NCBI RefSeq assembly: GCF_005239225.2
Contig: NC_133294.1
Coordinates: forward strand, 5,059,576-5,123,575
DNA length: 64,000 nucleotides
Direction: 5' to 3'
DNA from: Populus alba
Taxonomy: Eukaryota; Streptophyta; Magnoliopsida; Malpighiales; Salicaceae
The notes beneath the pieces were generated by a model that searched no databases, was not told the origin of the DNA, and saw only the letters and a list, made by a program, of their open reading frames with translations. The number at the start of each line of letters is the position of its first letter. Positions within the stretch are counted from its first letter, which is position 1. Below, one piece after another: positions 62,892 through 64,000 of the stretch. Position numbers and translations under genes: made by a program.

Positions 62892-63578
62892 GAGTGTGTT
62901 TGGTATTGTGGTAGCTGTTGTGGTTGTGGTTTAAAAAAAATTGTTTTATAAAAAGTACTTTTAGTTGAGGTTGGTTTGAAAAAATAGGTGTTTGGTTAAA
63001 ACTGTGGTTGAAATTGAGGTTGAATAAAAAGTAGTTTAATATGTTTGGTTAAGAGTGCTTTTGAAATTGAGGTTATAAAATAATTTTAAAAATATATATT
63101 AATACTGATGATTTTTAATTTAAATTTTATGGATTTAATTATTGCTATTACTTCATAAAATAAATAATATTTTATATAAAATTAGATAAAATATTATCAG
63201 GAATAAAATTGATTTGATATTACAGTGCAAGTGAATTTAATTCACTCTAAACTAATTTTTTTTTTTAAATATATATACAAAAAACAAAACACACTTAAAA
63301 AAAAAAAAAAAAAATCACGTGAACAGTGCAATTCATTTGCACTGTTCTCGTGAACAGTGCAAATAAATTGCACTATTGGCGTGCACAGTGCAAATGAATT
63401 GCACTGTGCACGTCAATTAATTTTGAGAAGCAGCCAGGAGCTGCTTCTCAAAATTCGCGTGTAAAACGCGAATTTTCATGGGGCCCACCGAAAATTAATT
63501 GTGTTTTTTACATTACCAAACGTATTGTTTGCTGTGGTTGCTTCAAACGCAGAAGCAACCACGCAAACAAACGGACTC
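62892..63578. mobile_element. PIF/Harbinger-like MITE (687 bp) in exon 1 of copy 7
   Basis: Ends GAGTGTGTTTGG and (minus strand) GAGTCCGTTTGT form short inverted terminal repeats, flanked by a 3-bp duplication TTA (62889-62891 and 63579-63581). Removing it restores the ggatacttactta text of copy 5. TTA duplication and GTTTGG-type ends are characteristic of PIF/Harbinger MITEs. No transposase. The right third holds four hairpins (63321-63476). Confidence 0.85.
63317..63476. repeat. Cluster of four hairpins inside the MITE
   Basis: Arms found at 63321-63347 (GAACAGTGCAA type), 63381-63411 (GTGCACAGTGCAA/TTGCACTGTGCAC), 63421-63453 (13-bp arms TTTTGAGAAGCAG, 7-nt loop) and 63450-63476 (11-bp arms AAAATTCGCGT, 5-nt loop). 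The third and fourth overlap by four bases. The first two share the core gcaatt/gtgcaa with each other and with 63351-63375. Confidence 0.85.
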
Positions 63579-63607
63579 TTACTTAATAAAGACTCTTACT
63601 TAATAAA
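63574..63607. repeat. 17-bp tandem duplication at the MITE's right edge
   Basis: gactcttacttaataaa occurs twice in a row (63574-63590 and 63591-63607). It spans the MITE terminus and the target site, so it arose after or during insertion. It adds 17 bp to the exon. Confidence 0.85.
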
Positions 63608-64000
63608 GATGAGACTTAGTGCTAACGCAAGAACTGGGAACAAGACACTGCTAACGTCCTGGAGAAGCTCGTCTGATCCTTCTGTTGGAAACTTCTCGGC
63701 TGGTATCAATCCATTAGGAATTCCTAAGTTCTTCATGTGGTACAATGGTCATCCATTTTGGCGTAGTGGTCCATGGTGTGGTCAGAGTTTTATTGGAATA
63801 CCAGGAATGTATACTTCTGTGTATCTAAGGGGATTTAGTCTACAAGATGAAGGAGATGGAACTTTCACTCTGAGTTTAATTCAAGACCCAGATTACCGTT
63901 TAACACATGTTTTGACTTCTCATGGAAAATTTACAGAACTATACTGGGATTATGGGAAGCAAGGTTGGGAGAATAACTTGGAAGTTCCATCAACTGAGTG

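Larger units (their letters stand above)
62425..64000 (+). pseudogene. S-domain receptor-like Ser/Thr kinase, copy 7 (5' part, interrupted by a MITE, runs off the window)
   Basis: Start MGLGNCEVAVALLLFLSCSS gives a signal peptide, then B-lectin (NRNNPINDSSG, SEDGNLVVLNG, QLTDDGNLVLKAG) to QSFQQPTDT, open for 155 codons to TAG at 62890-62892. The stop is created by a 687-bp MITE (62892-63578). After it exon 1 resumes at about 63600 (KMRLSANARTG) and stays open to the window end through S-locus glycoprotein (WRSGPWCGQSF) up to EVPSTE. Without the insertion the reading frame would be uninterrupted in what is visible. Whether the MITE is spliced out cannot be told. EGF, PAN, transmembrane and kinase exons lie beyond 64000. 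Confidence 0.85.

Overview
The window looks like plant nuclear DNA, most likely from a woody dicot of the Populus type. The evidence is small GT-AG introns with T-rich acceptors, AT-rich spacers, a Tnt1/Tork-like Copia retrotransposon, long solo LTRs and abundant MITE-like elements. The genus is an inference. No tRNA, rRNA, CRISPR array or bacterial-style operon was seen.

The backbone is a same-strand (+) tandem array of S-domain (G-type lectin) receptor-like serine/threonine kinase genes. Their extracellular half resembles the Arabidopsis At1g11330 (SD1-13) type. Long copies lie at 9657-12779, 16299-19505, 20009-23091, 25502-30797 (true end displaced to 36271), 39463-42630, 53797-56968 and 62425 to the window edge. 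All share one layout: exon 1 of about 1.3 kb (signal peptide, B-lectin, S-locus glycoprotein, EGF-like, PAN), a transmembrane exon, then five kinase exons of about 200, 211, 238, 151 and 309 nt. Partial copies lie at 163-283, 4195-4273, 13149-13712, 36785-37271, 46098-52250 (in three pieces) and 61540-61850. As assembled, every long copy carries a lesion. The cleanest is 39463-42630, with one certain +1 frameshift just before the catalytic loop.

Region by region: 1-4.3 kb holds kinase scraps, the 3' exons of a fatty-acid-amide-hydrolase-like amidase, and a composite scrap. 4.3-9.2 kb is AT-rich repeat DNA with a possible Helitron end. 9.6-25 kb holds three long copies and a fragment. 25.5-36.3 kb is a copy split by a 2.1-kb solo LTR in exon 1 and by a complete 5.5-kb Copia element in its last codons. 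36.8-44.4 kb is a block (lectin fragment, spacer, full gene, downstream repeat) that recurs at 46.1-59.5 kb. The second block is enlarged by a 3.6-kb hAT-like insertion, a second solo LTR, a very indel-rich gene copy, a poly-T tract and a 500-N gap. 62.4-64 kb is a copy interrupted by a 687-bp PIF/Harbinger-like MITE rich in hairpins.

These would be plasma-membrane receptors, with the S-domain outside and the Ser/Thr kinase inside. The window shows a disease-resistance-like birth-and-death cluster under heavy transposon attack. I found no new enzymatic system. The notable items are promoter-to-kinase chimeras, four precisely dated-by-structure transposon insertions in exons, and an ACGT-rich tandem-repeat leader in the Copia element. 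Some damage is probably assembly error, especially at 16-21.5 kb and 52-57.5 kb.
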